Below, piece by piece: positions 53,849 through 63,700 of a stretch of 64,000 nucleotides of DNA. Position numbers and translations under genes: made by a program. Source of the stretch: Ahniella affigens (GTDB lineage: Bacteria; Pseudomonadota; Gammaproteobacteria; Xanthomonadales; Ahniellaceae); contig NZ_CP027860.1 of NCBI RefSeq assembly GCF_003015185.1, positions 5,301,001 to 5,365,000 on the forward strand, read 5' to 3'. Position 1 is the stretch's first letter. Every line of letters begins with the position of its first letter. The notes beneath the pieces were generated by a model. That model worked only from the letters and a program-made list of their open reading frames with translations. It ran no database searches and had not been told where the DNA came from.

Positions 53849-54310
53849 TCACTTCGGCTTCAGGCTGAGCTCATAGACATAAAACGACTGCTCCCGAATC
53901 CAACCTTCTGACTCATACAGCGCCTGTGCCGCATGATTGTCCAGCGCGGTCTGCAACTGCAACTCTTTCGCGCCAACCGTGCGACCAAAAGCGGCCGCAG
54001 CACGCAACAACAATCGGCCCAAACCGTGACGTCGGCCATCCGCATGCACGAACAGGTCGTTCAGAATGTACAACCGCTGCATGCTGACGGATGAGAAGCT
54101 CGGGTACAGCTGGGTGAAGCCGAGCGCGCGACCATCGACGAACGCAATGAAGATCACGGATTGCAGATGCTCGAATCGATCGCTAAGAAACCGGCGCGCG
54201 CCATCCACATCTGATGGCTGCAGATAGAACTGTCGATAACCATCAAACAACAGCGCCAAGTCGTCCAGATCAGTGAGCCGCGCTTGCCGAACCTCAATCT
54301 CTGCGCTCAT
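53849..54310 (-). CDS. GNAT family N-acetyltransferase
   Basis: The 153-residue protein has the GNAT core: [20 protein letters not shown] (motif A), then [21 protein letters not shown] (motif B, with the A-x-x-L-Y-x-x-x-G-W pattern). The substrate is unknown. Its ATG overlaps the ruvA stop by four bases (ATGA), so it is translationally coupled to the Holliday-junction genes and occupies the position where ruvB commonly follows. Confidence 0.9.
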   Translation of the reverse strand: MSAEIEVRQARLTDLDDLALLFDGYRQFYLQPSDVDGARRFLSDRFEHLQSVIFIAFVDGRALGFTQLYPSFSSVSMQRLYILNDLFVHADGRRHGLGRLLLRAAAAFGRTVGAKELQLQTALDNHAAQALYESEGWIREQSFYVYELSLKPK

Positions 54311-54906
54311 CGCAGTGCCGCCTTCAATGCCTTGCGGATAATGGCCTCAGCTGTGTCGCCGGGCTCTGCTGCTTCTTTGATCAGCTTCTGCACCTCGGCT
54401 GGCTTGTAACCAAACTGGCTGAGTGCGGCACTGGCTTCCGCAACCGGATCGTGCGCCACGGCCTTGCCGGCACTGGTTGGCAGGCTGGACAAACCGCCGC
54501 CCAAACCATCCACCCGATCACGCAGTTCGACAATGATACGCTCCGCTGTCTTCTTGCCGATGCCCGGAATCCGGGTCAACGCGCTGATATCGCCGGTGGT
54601 CACGAAGCGCGCGAACTCATCGACACTGACGCCAGACAAAATCGCGAGCGCAGTCTTGGCGCCGATGCCGCTTACTTTCAGCAAGGTTCGGAATAAACTG
54701 CGTTCGGATTCGCGATGAAAACCGTACAGCGCGACCGCGTCTTCCTTGACCGCATAGTGCGTGATCAGGACGACCTCGCGCCCAATCTCGGGCAACTCGT
54801 AAATTGTCGACATTGGCGCGTCGATCTCATAGCCAATGCCGTTCACGTCGACGAGCAGAGACGGTGGCTGCTTCGCCAGCAACACACCCCGAATGCGTCC
54901 GATCAT
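54307..54906 (-). CDS. ruvA: Holliday junction branch migration protein RuvA
   Basis: RuvA binds four-way DNA junctions and targets the RuvB motor to them. The 199 residues comprise the N-terminal OB-fold ([28 protein letters not shown]), two helix-hairpin-helix motifs ([35 protein letters not shown]), and the flexible C-terminal domain III that contacts RuvB ([19 protein letters not shown]). GGAG lies five bases before ATG 54906. Nine bases separate it from ruvC upstream. ruvB is not in this window. Confidence 0.97.
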   Translation of the reverse strand: MIGRIRGVLLAKQPPSLLVDVNGIGYEIDAPMSTIYELPEIGREVVLITHYAVKEDAVALYGFHRESERSLFRTLLKVSGIGAKTALAILSGVSVDEFARFVTTGDISALTRIPGIGKKTAERIIVELRDRVDGLGGGLSSLPTSAGKAVAHDPVAEASAALSQFGYKPAEVQKLIKEAAEPGDTAEAIIRKALKAALR

Positions 54907-54915
54907 GCAAACTCC

Positions 54916-55434
54916 TTATCGCCGCCGCCAGGCGGAACGTGGGATTCCAATCCGGCTGACGGTAGCACGCGTGTGGGCGTGCGTGATCGCAATCGCCAAT
55001 GCGTCGGCCGCGTCGGCCTGAAGTTTCTCGCGCAGATTCAAGAGAATTCCGACCATGTGCTGGATCTGCGTCTTGTCGGCGGCGCCACCACCCACCACGG
55101 CCTGCTTGATTTCCTTCGGCGCGTATTCGGTCAAGGCCAGGCCAGCATGCACCACGGCACAGATCGCCGCGCCGCGCGCCTGACCAAGCTTCAAGGCAGA
55201 GTCGGCATTGCGGGCCATAAACACACGCTCGATCGCGACCTCATCCGGGTGATAGTCCCGAATGATCGCAACCAAGTCGTCAAAGATCTGCTTCAGGCGC
55301 AGATGAAACGTCTCGTTGTCGAGCAGATGCAGCGTGGTCTGAAACACGGCCGTCATCTGCCCTTTGGGATCGGCATCGATAATGCCGACGCCGGTGCGCT
55401 GGCTGCCTGGATCGATGCCGAGAATGCGCGTCAT
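54916..55434 (-). CDS. ruvC: Crossover junction endodeoxyribonuclease RuvC
   Basis: RuvC cuts Holliday junctions. The 172 residues show the RNase-H-like fold with catalytic acids in I-L-G-I-D8-P-G-S-Q-R-T-G, [11 protein letters not shown], and the C-terminal [14 protein letters not shown]. Length equals the E. coli enzyme (173). The ATG overlaps the yebC stop (ATGA), giving tight coupling in the order yebC-ruvC-ruvA. Confidence 0.97.
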   Translation of the reverse strand: MTRILGIDPGSQRTGVGIIDADPKGQMTAVFQTTLHLLDNETFHLRLKQIFDDLVAIIRDYHPDEVAIERVFMARNADSALKLGQARGAAICAVVHAGLALTEYAPKEIKQAVVGGGAADKTQIQHMVGILLNLREKLQADAADALAIAITHAHTRATVSRIGIPRSAWRRR

Positions 55435-56171
55435 GCGTACGCGTCAGCGCCCAGCTCCGCATTCGAGTACACGTTTTGGACATCGTCCAAGTCTTCGAGC
55501 CACTCCAACAGCTTGACCACTTGCTGCGCCGTTTCGCCGGCAACGGCCACATCGTTCTCGGCGCGCATGGTCACTTCGGCTTGATCCGGCTTCAGACCCG
55601 CTTCGGCCATCGCAGCCATGACTGTGGCGAACGCCTCTGGGGCGCACAGCACGTCGATGCTCTGGTCTTCTGGATACACGACGATATCGTCCGCACCCGC
55701 CTCGATCGCTGCCTCGGTGACCTGGTCTTCATTCGCGCCTGGCGCATAGCTCAGCACGCCCTGCTTCTTGAACAAGAACCCGACCGAACCATCGGTGCCC
55801 AAGTTGCCGCCAAACTTGTTGAACGCATGGCGGACGTCGGCGACCGTACGGGTACGGTTGTCCGTCAGGCAATCGACGATGACCGCAATACCGCCCGGCG
55901 CGTAACCCTCGTAGCGAATCGATTCGTAGCTCACACCTTCGAGTTCGCCGGTGGCCTTCTTGATCGCCCGGTCGATCGTGTCTTTGGGCATGTTGGCCGC
56001 CCAGGCCTTGTCGACCGCGATCCGCAGCCGCGCATTGGTATTAGCGTCACCACCACCCTCGCGCGCTGCGACAAAGATCTCACGATTGAGCTTGGTGAAG
56101 ATCTTGCCGCGAACGGCGTCTTGCTTGCCCTTACGGTGCTGAATATTCGCCCACTTGGAATGACCAGCCAT
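55431..56171 (-). CDS. yebC: YebC/PmpR family protein
   Basis: YebC-family proteins are conserved cytoplasmic proteins described as DNA-binding regulators and, more recently, as factors that help ribosomes through proline-rich stretches. The 246 residues start with the invariant [14 protein letters not shown] and include [24 protein letters not shown] and V-Q-N-V-Y-S-N-A. I chose ATG 56171; the open frame extends 99 codons upstream without homology. It heads the ruvC-ruvA operon, the usual order in gammaproteobacteria. Confidence 0.96.
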   Translation of the reverse strand: MAGHSKWANIQHRKGKQDAVRGKIFTKLNREIFVAAREGGGDANTNARLRIAVDKAWAANMPKDTIDRAIKKATGELEGVSYESIRYEGYAPGGIAVIVDCLTDNRTRTVADVRHAFNKFGGNLGTDGSVGFLFKKQGVLSYAPGANEDQVTEAAIEAGADDIVVYPEDQSIDVLCAPEAFATVMAAMAEAGLKPDQAEVTMRAENDVAVAGETAQQVVKLLEWLEDLDDVQNVYSNAELGADAYA

Positions 56172-56244
56172 GATGCAACCTGATGTCTGAAAAGGTGGCG
56201 ATTCTATCAGGCTGAGCGTTTGCCGGCGGGCGGCAGAAAAACCC

Positions 56245-56276
56245 AAAAAAAATCGGCGCCCCGAATCGAGGCGCCG
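56245..56276 (-). terminator. Rho-independent terminator after the di-heme lipoprotein gene
   Basis: CGGCGCC (56254-56260) and GGCGCCG (56270-56276) form a 7-bp stem with a 9-nt loop. On the minus strand it is followed by T8 (complement of 56245-56252). It lies about 190 bases past the stop codon at 56465 and just before the yebC leader, so it separates the two transcripts. Confidence 0.8.
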
Positions 56277-56464
56277 CAAATGCCGACCCTGATGAACGTC
56301 TGGCACCCTGGCGAAGAACGATCTGTCCGCAGTCACGCCGCCCCAAACCACGCAAGGGATTGACTCGGCGAGCGCGAATCCGGACCAAGGCCTTCGCTGG
56401 GGCACACCTTGCGCCGGACTCGCGACTCGAAAAGCGCTCCGGATGGGCGCTTTTCGACTTCCCA

Positions 56465-59400
56465 TCAACGCCCCTGCAGGAACAAGTCTGTCGCCGACTG
56501 GAAGGTCGCCGTCTGATCGTCGATCGACAGTACGAACTGCTGCAAGGCGGAATTTTCGGACGCCGACAGCGTTGCTTCGATGGTGCGGCCATCCGCCAAC
56601 TTGTGGCGTTTGAACACATCGCCGAGCGTCCGCGCCGAGCCGTCATGCAGGTACGGGGCCGAATACGCGACACCGAGCAGCGACGGGGCATTGAAGCCAG
56701 CGCCGCCAAATGCCGCGAAGCCCTGGGCGACCTGCCCGCCGACGGCACCACCACCGCGTAGTTCAAGCGCGCTCGTGGCATCGAATGTGCCGACATTGTC
56801 GAGGAAGGTCAGGATGCGCGACCCATCGGTGAATCGTTGCAGCTGCGGACCAGCAGCGGTCAGACGGGTATCCAGTGGCCGCACGCCCGCAAAGAAACTC
56901 GGGCCGATGGGGTCTTCCGAAAAGGTTGGGTTGTTCTGGAACACCGGGCTCGTGCGACTCTTCGCCCACTTCTTGCCGCCATGGCAACTCGCACACTGGG
57001 TCCCGAAAACCTCGCGGCCAGCCACCGAGACCGGGTCCGGCATGATCGGTGCGCGAATCGTGGTCGCCCAATCACTCATCGCGTCCAGCGAATCCGACAC
57101 GCCGCGGACATTGCCGTGATTGAACGCGCGTGCCGTACGATTTTCACCGCGAACATTCGTCGCAAAGCCCTTGCCACCTTGCACGTTGCGTGCGTTGTTG
57201 TTGAAGTCGGTGTAGGAGCCCTGCACGCCGCTCCAGTTGAAGATGCGTTGATCGCTGGCGTCGTTGCGCGCAAACGTGCCTTCGAGCGGAATCGTTTGCC
57301 GCGGACCGGTCACGAAGATCCACGACACGTTGTCGGAATGGCCATCTTCATGACAAGAGCTGCAGCCCGACCAAGCGTTGTCCGACGCCTTGTTACGGTG
57401 CTCGATGCCGCGAATATCCCGAAGCGCGACGTCATACTGGCCGTCGCCGTTCGTATCCAGGCTATCGGGCAGGCCAAGCGCGGTGAAAAAGGCCAGCTTG
57501 CCAAGTTCGTTCCGATGTTCGCGGGAGCCAGACGGGAATGGCAGGCTCGATTCCACGTCGCGAACCAGCGTCGTGTTGGTGACCAGATCAAGCACCGATA
57601 CCGACAGGTTGACCTCGTTGTTCGTGTAGGCGCGCGTGCCATCCGGCGACATCACCACACTGTTCGGCAAGTTGCCGGTCTCAAAGCGCACCACATTAGC
57701 GGGCGCCTGGATTGTCGGCTTGAATGCGGCATCCAAGCCAACGCGGATCACATAGTTGCCACCGCGACTGACCACCAACATGCGATCGCCAAACCGATTG
57801 CCTTCAATGTCGAGCAGATCGTTCGAGAACAAGCGGGCCAGGCTGGTCGAGCCCTCGGGCGGCTGCGTCTCGGCGCGAATCTGGGCGTTGAGGTTGACAG
57901 TGCGCGTCTCACTGCCGTTCAGCCGGTCGACCACCGATACGGCGCCTTGAACGTTCGTATTGAAGTTGATCGGCGGCTCCGGCGAAGCGGCGATGTTCAC
58001 CACCATCAGATCGGCGCCACGCAGCAGGATCGCGTTCAGCATGTTGGGATAAGCGAGCTGCGCCACCCGCGCAATCGGTCCTTCAGCACTGATATCGGTT
58101 CCGGCCACGTCTGGGCAAAAGGTGGTTTTGGCCAGCGCGGCGGCACCATTGCCCGTGCCATCACCACCGGAATTGAAATAGCGGACGGTGCCAGCCGACT
58201 GCAACGCCAGGCGGGTCTGCGGACAGAAGTTGCGGCGGTCGGCGGTAAAGCCGGTCGGCACGGGCGCCAGAAACAACTGCGCGGCGGTTCGTTGGCCAAG
58301 GTTGAACTGCGCGAGCGAGATCACATCAATGACCCCGCGTTTCGCATCGTTGAATCCGTCTGGCCGATCTGCGGCGGCGAGCTCGCCAAAGGTGCGCGAC
58401 ACATACACCTGCTCATCCAGATCATCGCGATCGCCGTCGTTGCTGATGGCGACAGCCAGGGGGTTGCCGCCGGTCGGGACTTTGGCCAGGATGTTCAGCG
58501 TGCTCAGATCGATGAACGCCACCTCGGCACTGGTATGCAGGGCCACGATCAGGAAGCGACCGTTCGGGCTCACTACCAGGCCGCGGGGCTCGGTCCCGAT
58601 ACTGATCGTGTTACTCACCTGGGGCGTATTGGCCGTGAGGTCAATGACGCTGATCGTGCCGTCAACCGCGTTGCCGACGAAGGCTTTGCGATCATCCGGG
58701 CTCAAAGCCACAAACCGCGGTTCATGACCGACCGCCACTTCGGCGAGCTTGAACTGCGTATCGATGCCATTGGCCTCGCGAACCCGCAGAATGCTGACGG
58801 TGTTCTTGGGCCGATTGGTGACGACGAGCCTCTGGCCATCGCGGGTCAGCGCCAGCGTGCGCGACTTGTTCTGCACGAAATTGCGCCCGAAATTGGCGAT
58901 CGCGCGATCCAGCGCTGGCAGTTGCCGGCCGAGAGCTGAAAGGAGCCGGGTCACGCTTGGCTGGTTCGCAAACGCTTGCGGGTCGCCGTCCAGATTGATC
59001 TCGGCTTGGCCGCGCAGGGTGGTCACCAGGGTCTGCCGGCCGGCCGCGTCCAACGCGATGCCATTCAGATAGTTGCTGTCCTGATCTAATGCCTGGAGCA
59101 GTCGGGTCGTGTTGATCACCCGGTTCTCGGAAACGGGCTCTGCACTAGCATCGACCAGATCGCGCCAGGTCAGCGCCGCGTTCGGGGCGGTGTTGCCGGA
59201 AACGCGACCCAGCACGATGCGAACGTCGGCATCGCCGAGAAAGACCTCGCTCAAGCGACCCTGCGCCACCTGCACGCCACCGTTGCTGTCGCTGATCAGC
59301 GGCTGTCCGCCCTGTGGCAAGACGCCCAAACCGGCCACCCCCAGCCCATCCAGGAGCTGCGCCGAGATCAAGGTTGGCGGCGGATCGGGGGAAATGATCG

Positions 59401-59518
59401 GCGAATTCGACTCGCTCTTGCCGCAGCCGGCGACGGCGACAGCAAGGGCCAGGCTGCTTAGACGAATCAGGGTGCGGGTTGGTCGGAAGGGATGCTGAGG
59501 TGAGGCAAAAGGCTGCAT
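56465..59518 (-). CDS. Di-heme cytochrome lipoprotein with YVTN beta-propeller
   Basis: This 1,017-residue lipoprotein has a signal peptide with lipobox V-A-G-C (Cys32). The middle (about 200-660) contains YVTN-type propeller repeats ([73 protein letters not shown]). The C-terminal third is a cytochrome-c-peroxidase/MauG-like region with heme sites C719-S-S-C-H and C842-A-S-C-H and the family segment [18 protein letters not shown]. It shares this propeller-plus-di-heme plan with 8670-12833 but lacks the PKD and carbohydrate-binding modules and the GFE tail. It is probably a periplasmic-face redox enzyme; the substrate is unknown. Confidence 0.88.
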   Translation of the reverse strand: MQPFASPQHPFRPTRTLIRLSSLALAVAVAGCGKSESNSPIISPDPPPTLISAQLLDGLGVAGLGVLPQGGQPLISDSNGGVQVAQGRLSEVFLGDADVRIVLGRVSGNTAPNAALTWRDLVDASAEPVSENRVINTTRLLQALDQDSNYLNGIALDAAGRQTLVTTLRGQAEINLDGDPQAFANQPSVTRLLSALGRQLPALDRAIANFGRNFVQNKSRTLALTRDGQRLVVTNRPKNTVSILRVREANGIDTQFKLAEVAVGHEPRFVALSPDDRKAFVGNAVDGTISVIDLTANTPQVSNTISIGTEPRGLVVSPNGRFLIVALHTSAEVAFIDLSTLNILAKVPTGGNPLAVAISNDGDRDDLDEQVYVSRTFGELAAADRPDGFNDAKRGVIDVISLAQFNLGQRTAAQLFLAPVPTGFTADRRNFCPQTRLALQSAGTVRYFNSGGDGTGNGAAALAKTTFCPDVAGTDISAEGPIARVAQLAYPNMLNAILLRGADLMVVNIAASPEPPINFNTNVQGAVSVVDRLNGSETRTVNLNAQIRAETQPPEGSTSLARLFSNDLLDIEGNRFGDRMLVVSRGGNYVIRVGLDAAFKPTIQAPANVVRFETGNLPNSVVMSPDGTRAYTNNEVNLSVSVLDLVTNTTLVRDVESSLPFPSGSREHRNELGKLAFFTALGLPDSLDTNGDGQYDVALRDIRGIEHRNKASDNAWSGCSSCHEDGHSDNVSWIFVTGPRQTIPLEGTFARNDASDQRIFNWSGVQGSYTDFNNNARNVQGGKGFATNVRGENRTARAFNHGNVRGVSDSLDAMSDWATTIRAPIMPDPVSVAGREVFGTQCASCHGGKKWAKSRTSPVFQNNPTFSEDPIGPSFFAGVRPLDTRLTAAGPQLQRFTDGSRILTFLDNVGTFDATSALELRGGGAVGGQVAQGFAAFGGAGFNAPSLLGVAYSAPYLHDGSARTLGDVFKRHKLADGRTIEATLSASENSALQQFVLSIDDQTATFQSATDLFLQGR

Positions 59519-59872
59519 GATGGGCTCCCAAGGCAGTAGGGGAGCGCGGAGCCTTTCATCCGGTCGCGGCCCGGGGCACTGACTTTGGTCAGTTCCCTGA
59601 CGATCGACAGGGAACGCCCGTAACGAACGACAGGGGCCGCGGGGAGGCCGCCGATCGGCTACCTATTCACGCATCTCCCCCATCGGTCATGGCCAAAAAA
59701 TGACAAAGGGCACAGGTGTGCCATTCTTGGTGTCTGCACCATGCCCGGGCTGTCTGAGCGGGTAGCAACAGCAGCGCCGGGAGACGAATGCAAGACGGGC
59801 AGATGTGCTCCTGGTCTGATGTTGCGCGCAGCAGCAACTGGACCCACCACCACCCCCAGGGACGACCCCACC
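59519..59872. other. Divergent intergenic region
   Basis: This 354-base gap between the di-heme lipoprotein (minus) and the ABC ATPase (plus) contains the inverted repeat at 59592-59615 and a short CTGAC/GTCAG repeat just left of it. The plus frame is open from 59741 but the translated part before 59873 is not protein-like. I see no other gene. Confidence 0.6.
59592..59615. promoter_or_regulatory. Inverted repeat, possible operator
   Basis: GTTCCCTG (59592-59599) and CAGGGAAC (59608-59615) are perfect inverted repeats with an 8-base spacer (ACGATCGA), 74 bases upstream of the lipoprotein start and 258 upstream of the ABC ATPase. It could be a regulator site or an mRNA leader hairpin. Confidence 0.4.
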
Positions 59873-60754
59873 ATGCTCACCATCGAAAACCTCTCGAAGA
59901 CCTATGCCAACGGGCATCAGGCGTTGAAATCGGTCACCTTGAACATTCCTAAAGGCATGTTCGGCCTGCTTGGCCCAAATGGCGCCGGCAAATCCACGCT
60001 GATGCGGACGCTCGCCACGTTGCAGGATGCCGACACCGGCAGCGCGCAGCTGGACGAGATCGATGTGTTGAAAGACAAGGACGCGGTACGACGGGTGCTC
60101 GGGTACTTGCCGCAGGATTTCGGCGTATATCCGAAGGTATCGGCCGAGGATCTGCTTGATCACTTTGCGACGCTGAAGGGCTTCGTCAACGGCAAGGAAC
60201 GCAAGGAACTGGTCGCATCACTACTGAACCAGGTCAATCTGTGGGACAAGCGCAAGGAAAAGCTGGGCAGCTTCTCCGGCGGCATGCGGCAGCGATTTGG
60301 CATCGCGCAGGCGCTGATTGGCGCGCCGCGTTTGGTCATCGTCGACGAACCAACTGCCGGCCTGGACCCCGAAGAGCGCAACCGATTCCTGAACCTGCTC
60401 GGCGAGATTGGCGAGAGCGTGGTGGTGATTCTGTCGACGCATATCGTCGAGGACGTCACCGATCTATGCCCGAACATGGCGATCATCAATCAAGGCGAAG
60501 TCCTGCTGACCGGCGAGCCGCTCGAAGCGATTGGTCGACTCGAAGGGCGGGTGTGGAAGCGTGCCGTGGCGAAGGCCGATCTGGACGCGGTCCGTAGCGA
60601 ATACACCGTGCTGTCGACCCGCCTCGTTGGTGGCAAGACGGTCGTTCACGTGCTCGCCGATGAGCGGCCGGGTGAAGTATTCCAACCCGTGGCTGCTGGA
60701 TTGGAAGATGTCTATTTCGGCCAACTGAGTCGCCATCGCGCGGCCCAGGTCTGA
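59873..60754 (+). CDS. ABC transporter ATP-binding protein
   Basis: The 293-residue ATPase of the CcmA/NatA group shows Walker A (GPNGAGKST, residues 34-42), a Q-loop in Y-L-P-Q-D-F-G-V-Y, signature F-S-G-G-M-R-Q-R, Walker B (RLVIVDEPTAGLDP) and H-loop S-T-H-I-V-E-D-V. A C-terminal domain of about 75 residues follows. I chose ATG 59873 because the conserved M-L-T-I-E-N-L-S-K-T-Y begins there. The permease-peptidase fusion gene starts 11 bases after its stop with GAGGAG upstream, so the two form an operon. Confidence 0.94.
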   Translation: MLTIENLSKTYANGHQALKSVTLNIPKGMFGLLGPNGAGKSTLMRTLATLQDADTGSAQLDEIDVLKDKDAVRRVLGYLPQDFGVYPKVSAEDLLDHFATLKGFVNGKERKELVASLLNQVNLWDKRKEKLGSFSGGMRQRFGIAQALIGAPRLVIVDEPTAGLDPEERNRFLNLLGEIGESVVVILSTHIVEDVTDLCPNMAIINQGEVLLTGEPLEAIGRLEGRVWKRAVAKADLDAVRSEYTVLSTRLVGGKTVVHVLADERPGEVFQPVAAGLEDVYFGQLSRHRAAQV

Positions 60755-60765
60755 GGAGATCGCCC

Positions 60766-63700
60766 ATGTTTTCGGCGTTCCTCAAATTTGATCTGCGTTA
60801 TCAATGGCGTTCACCGATCTTGTGGATCGGATCTGCCCTATTCGCATTGATGGCTTACGCGGCGACCTCGACCGATGCCGTCCAGATTGGCGGCTCGATT
60901 GGCAACGTGCACCGCAATGCGCCATTTGTCATCGTGCAGTTTCTGAATGTCTTCACCATTCTCGGCCTCTTCATTTCGGGCGCGTTTGTCGGCGGCGCCT
61001 TACTGCGCGATTTCGAAATGAACACGTCCGAGCTGTTCTTTTCGAAGCCGGTAAAGGCTTGGGAATATCTCCTGGGACGCTTTACTGCAGGCGTCCTGGT
61101 CTCCTTGCTGATCTATCTGGCCGTGGCATTGGCGCTGATGCTGGGCGCCGCCAGTCCGTGGATCGACGCTTCCCGTCTCGGGCCGTTTTCATTGGCGCCC
61201 TACGGCTATGGGCTGGTCATGTTTGTCATTCCAAACCTGATCTTCTCCGCGGCGCTCATCATGTTGTTCGCCGCGCTGACCCGGAGCATTCTCGGGGTGT
61301 ACCAGGCAGTCACTGCATTCTTTGTCATGTGGGCGATCGCCGGAACTTTTACGCGCGACCTCGACAATCTCTGGTTGGCCGCGCTGATCGACCCGTTCGG
61401 TGCCCGTGCTCTGAGCTTGACCGCACGCTATTGGTCGGCCGAAGAGCGGAACACCCTGCTCCCAGGCCTGAGTCACTACGTTTTGGCTAACCGCGCTCTA
61501 TGGCTCGGTGTTGCGATGGCACTGCTAGCGATTACCATGCGCAGCTTCAAGGCCCAGCGCACCGGCACAGGTCGAAGCTGGTTCATATCCAAGAAAAGGC
61601 AGGAAGCGGCGCCCACCAAAGCGGTCGCTGCGATGGCTCGTCTAGTCAAGCAACCGACATCCGCCGGATTCGGCGCATCGCTTCGCCAATACTGGGCTCA
61701 GACCCGGTTCGACACATGGCATGTGCTGAAGTCTGTGCCGTTCCAGGCGCTGCTCTCATTTGGCATAGCGAACCTAGTCGGTGGCCTCGAAGCGCAGGCG
61801 CCGATGTATGACACGCCGCTGTACCTGGTCACCGCGCAGATGCTCGACATCATCCGGGGAAGCTACACGTTCTTGCTGGTGATAATCGTCATGTTCTATG
61901 CCGGCGAGCTTGTCTGGCGCGACCGTGATGTCAAGATGGACGGGGTCGTAGATGCCTTTCCGGTAGTCAATTGGGTGCCAATGGCATCCAAGGCAACCGC
62001 CCTGGTCGTGATCATCGCGCTGTTCCTGTTGTTTGCAGCACTGTGTTGCATTGGTTATCAGCTTGTCGATGGCGGCGTCGCACTGGAACCCGGGCTCTAT
62101 TTGTCGGGCCTCGCAATCCAGGCCGTGCCGTTCGTTCTCATCGCTTGGCTGTCGCTCGTCTTCCAGGTCATCGCCAACAACAAATACGTTGGCTATTTGC
62201 TGACAATCGGGATTGTCGTCAGCCAGATCGTGCTCGGCACCTTGGATTTCGACCACAACCTGGTGAGCTTTGCTGGCGCCTCGGCGACCCCGTACTCCGA
62301 TATGAACGGGTTTGGCCATTTCCTGAAAGGCTGGGCGTGGTTCGAGACCTATTGGCTGCTGTTTACGGTGGGGTGCCTGCTCGTGGCGACCTTGTTCTGG
62401 GTGCGCGGCACGGCAGAGCCGTTCAAGCGCCGAGTCGCGGTTGCCAAGAGCCGATTGCACGGCGGCATTGCCTGGGCCCTGACCGGATCCATTTCGGCAG
62501 CGGCGATTGTCGGTGCGTTCATTCTGTACACCACGACGGTGCAAAACACGTATCGTGCCAGTGACACGTTATTGGACTTGCAGGCCGAGTACGAAAAGAC
62601 CTGGCGCAAGATCGAGGATGAACCGCAACCGCGGATCATTGCGACCGATAACGACGTGAACATTTTCCCGGCTGAGCGGCGGCTGGAGATCAGCGGTCAC
62701 TACGTGATGAAGAACAAGAATGCCGAACCATTGACCAAAATGACGGTCACGGTCGATCCCGATACGACCGCATTCACCTTGAGTCCGGAAGGCGCCAAAC
62801 TGATCGAAGAGGACAAGAAGTTCGGTGTCTACGTGTATCAGTTCGATACGCCACTCGCGCCGGGTGCCACGTTCAAGCTGCCGTACACCTTGTCGATTCG
62901 CCGCGAGGGCTTCACCAATTCCGGCGCGCCGGACTTTCTGAATTACAACGGCACGTTCTTCAACAACGGCCAAGCCTTCCCGCAATTCGGCTACAACCCG
63001 CAAGCCGAGATCGGTGATCGTAACGAGCGCAAAGACCGAGGTCTGCCGCCCCCACGGCGCATGCCCAAGTTGGAGACCGCGCCGCGAACATCGACCTACA
63101 TCAACGACGACGGCGATTGGATCGACTTCGCGAGCACGGTCTGTACGAGCCCCGACCAAATCGCAATGGCGCCAGGCTATCTGCAGCGCGAATGGACCGA
63201 CGGTGATCGCCGTTGCTTCCGCTATGAGATGGACGCGCCGATTCTGCCGTTCTGGGCATACCTGAGCGCTAACTGGCAGGTGAAGAAGGATCGCTGGAAC
63301 GACGTCGCGATCGAGGTCTACTACGATGCCAAGCATCCGTACAATGTGGACCGCATGATTGAGGCGACGAAGAAGTCGCTAGCCTACTTCACCGAGAACT
63401 TTGGTCCGTATCAGCATCGGCAATTCCGGATTCTGGAATTTCCGAACTACGCCACGTTCGCACAGTCGTTCCCGAACACGATTCCGTACTCGGAAGCGAT
63501 CGGATTCATCGCGAATGTGGATGCCGAGGACTCGGTCGACTACGTGTTCTACGTGACCGCCCATGAATTGGCGCACCAATGGTGGGCGCATCAGGTGATC
63601 GGTGCCAATGCCCAAGGCTCGACGGTGATGAGCGAAACCCTGTCGCAATACTCGGCCCTGATGGTCATGGAGAAAGAATACGGCTCGAGCAAGATGCGGA

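Noticed and set aside
56837-58939. 700-residue plus-strand open frame opposite the di-heme lipoprotein gene
   Set aside because: It is an antisense shadow in high-G+C DNA: the translation is Arg/His-rich with no domain, while the minus frame has a lipobox, propeller repeats and two heme motifs.
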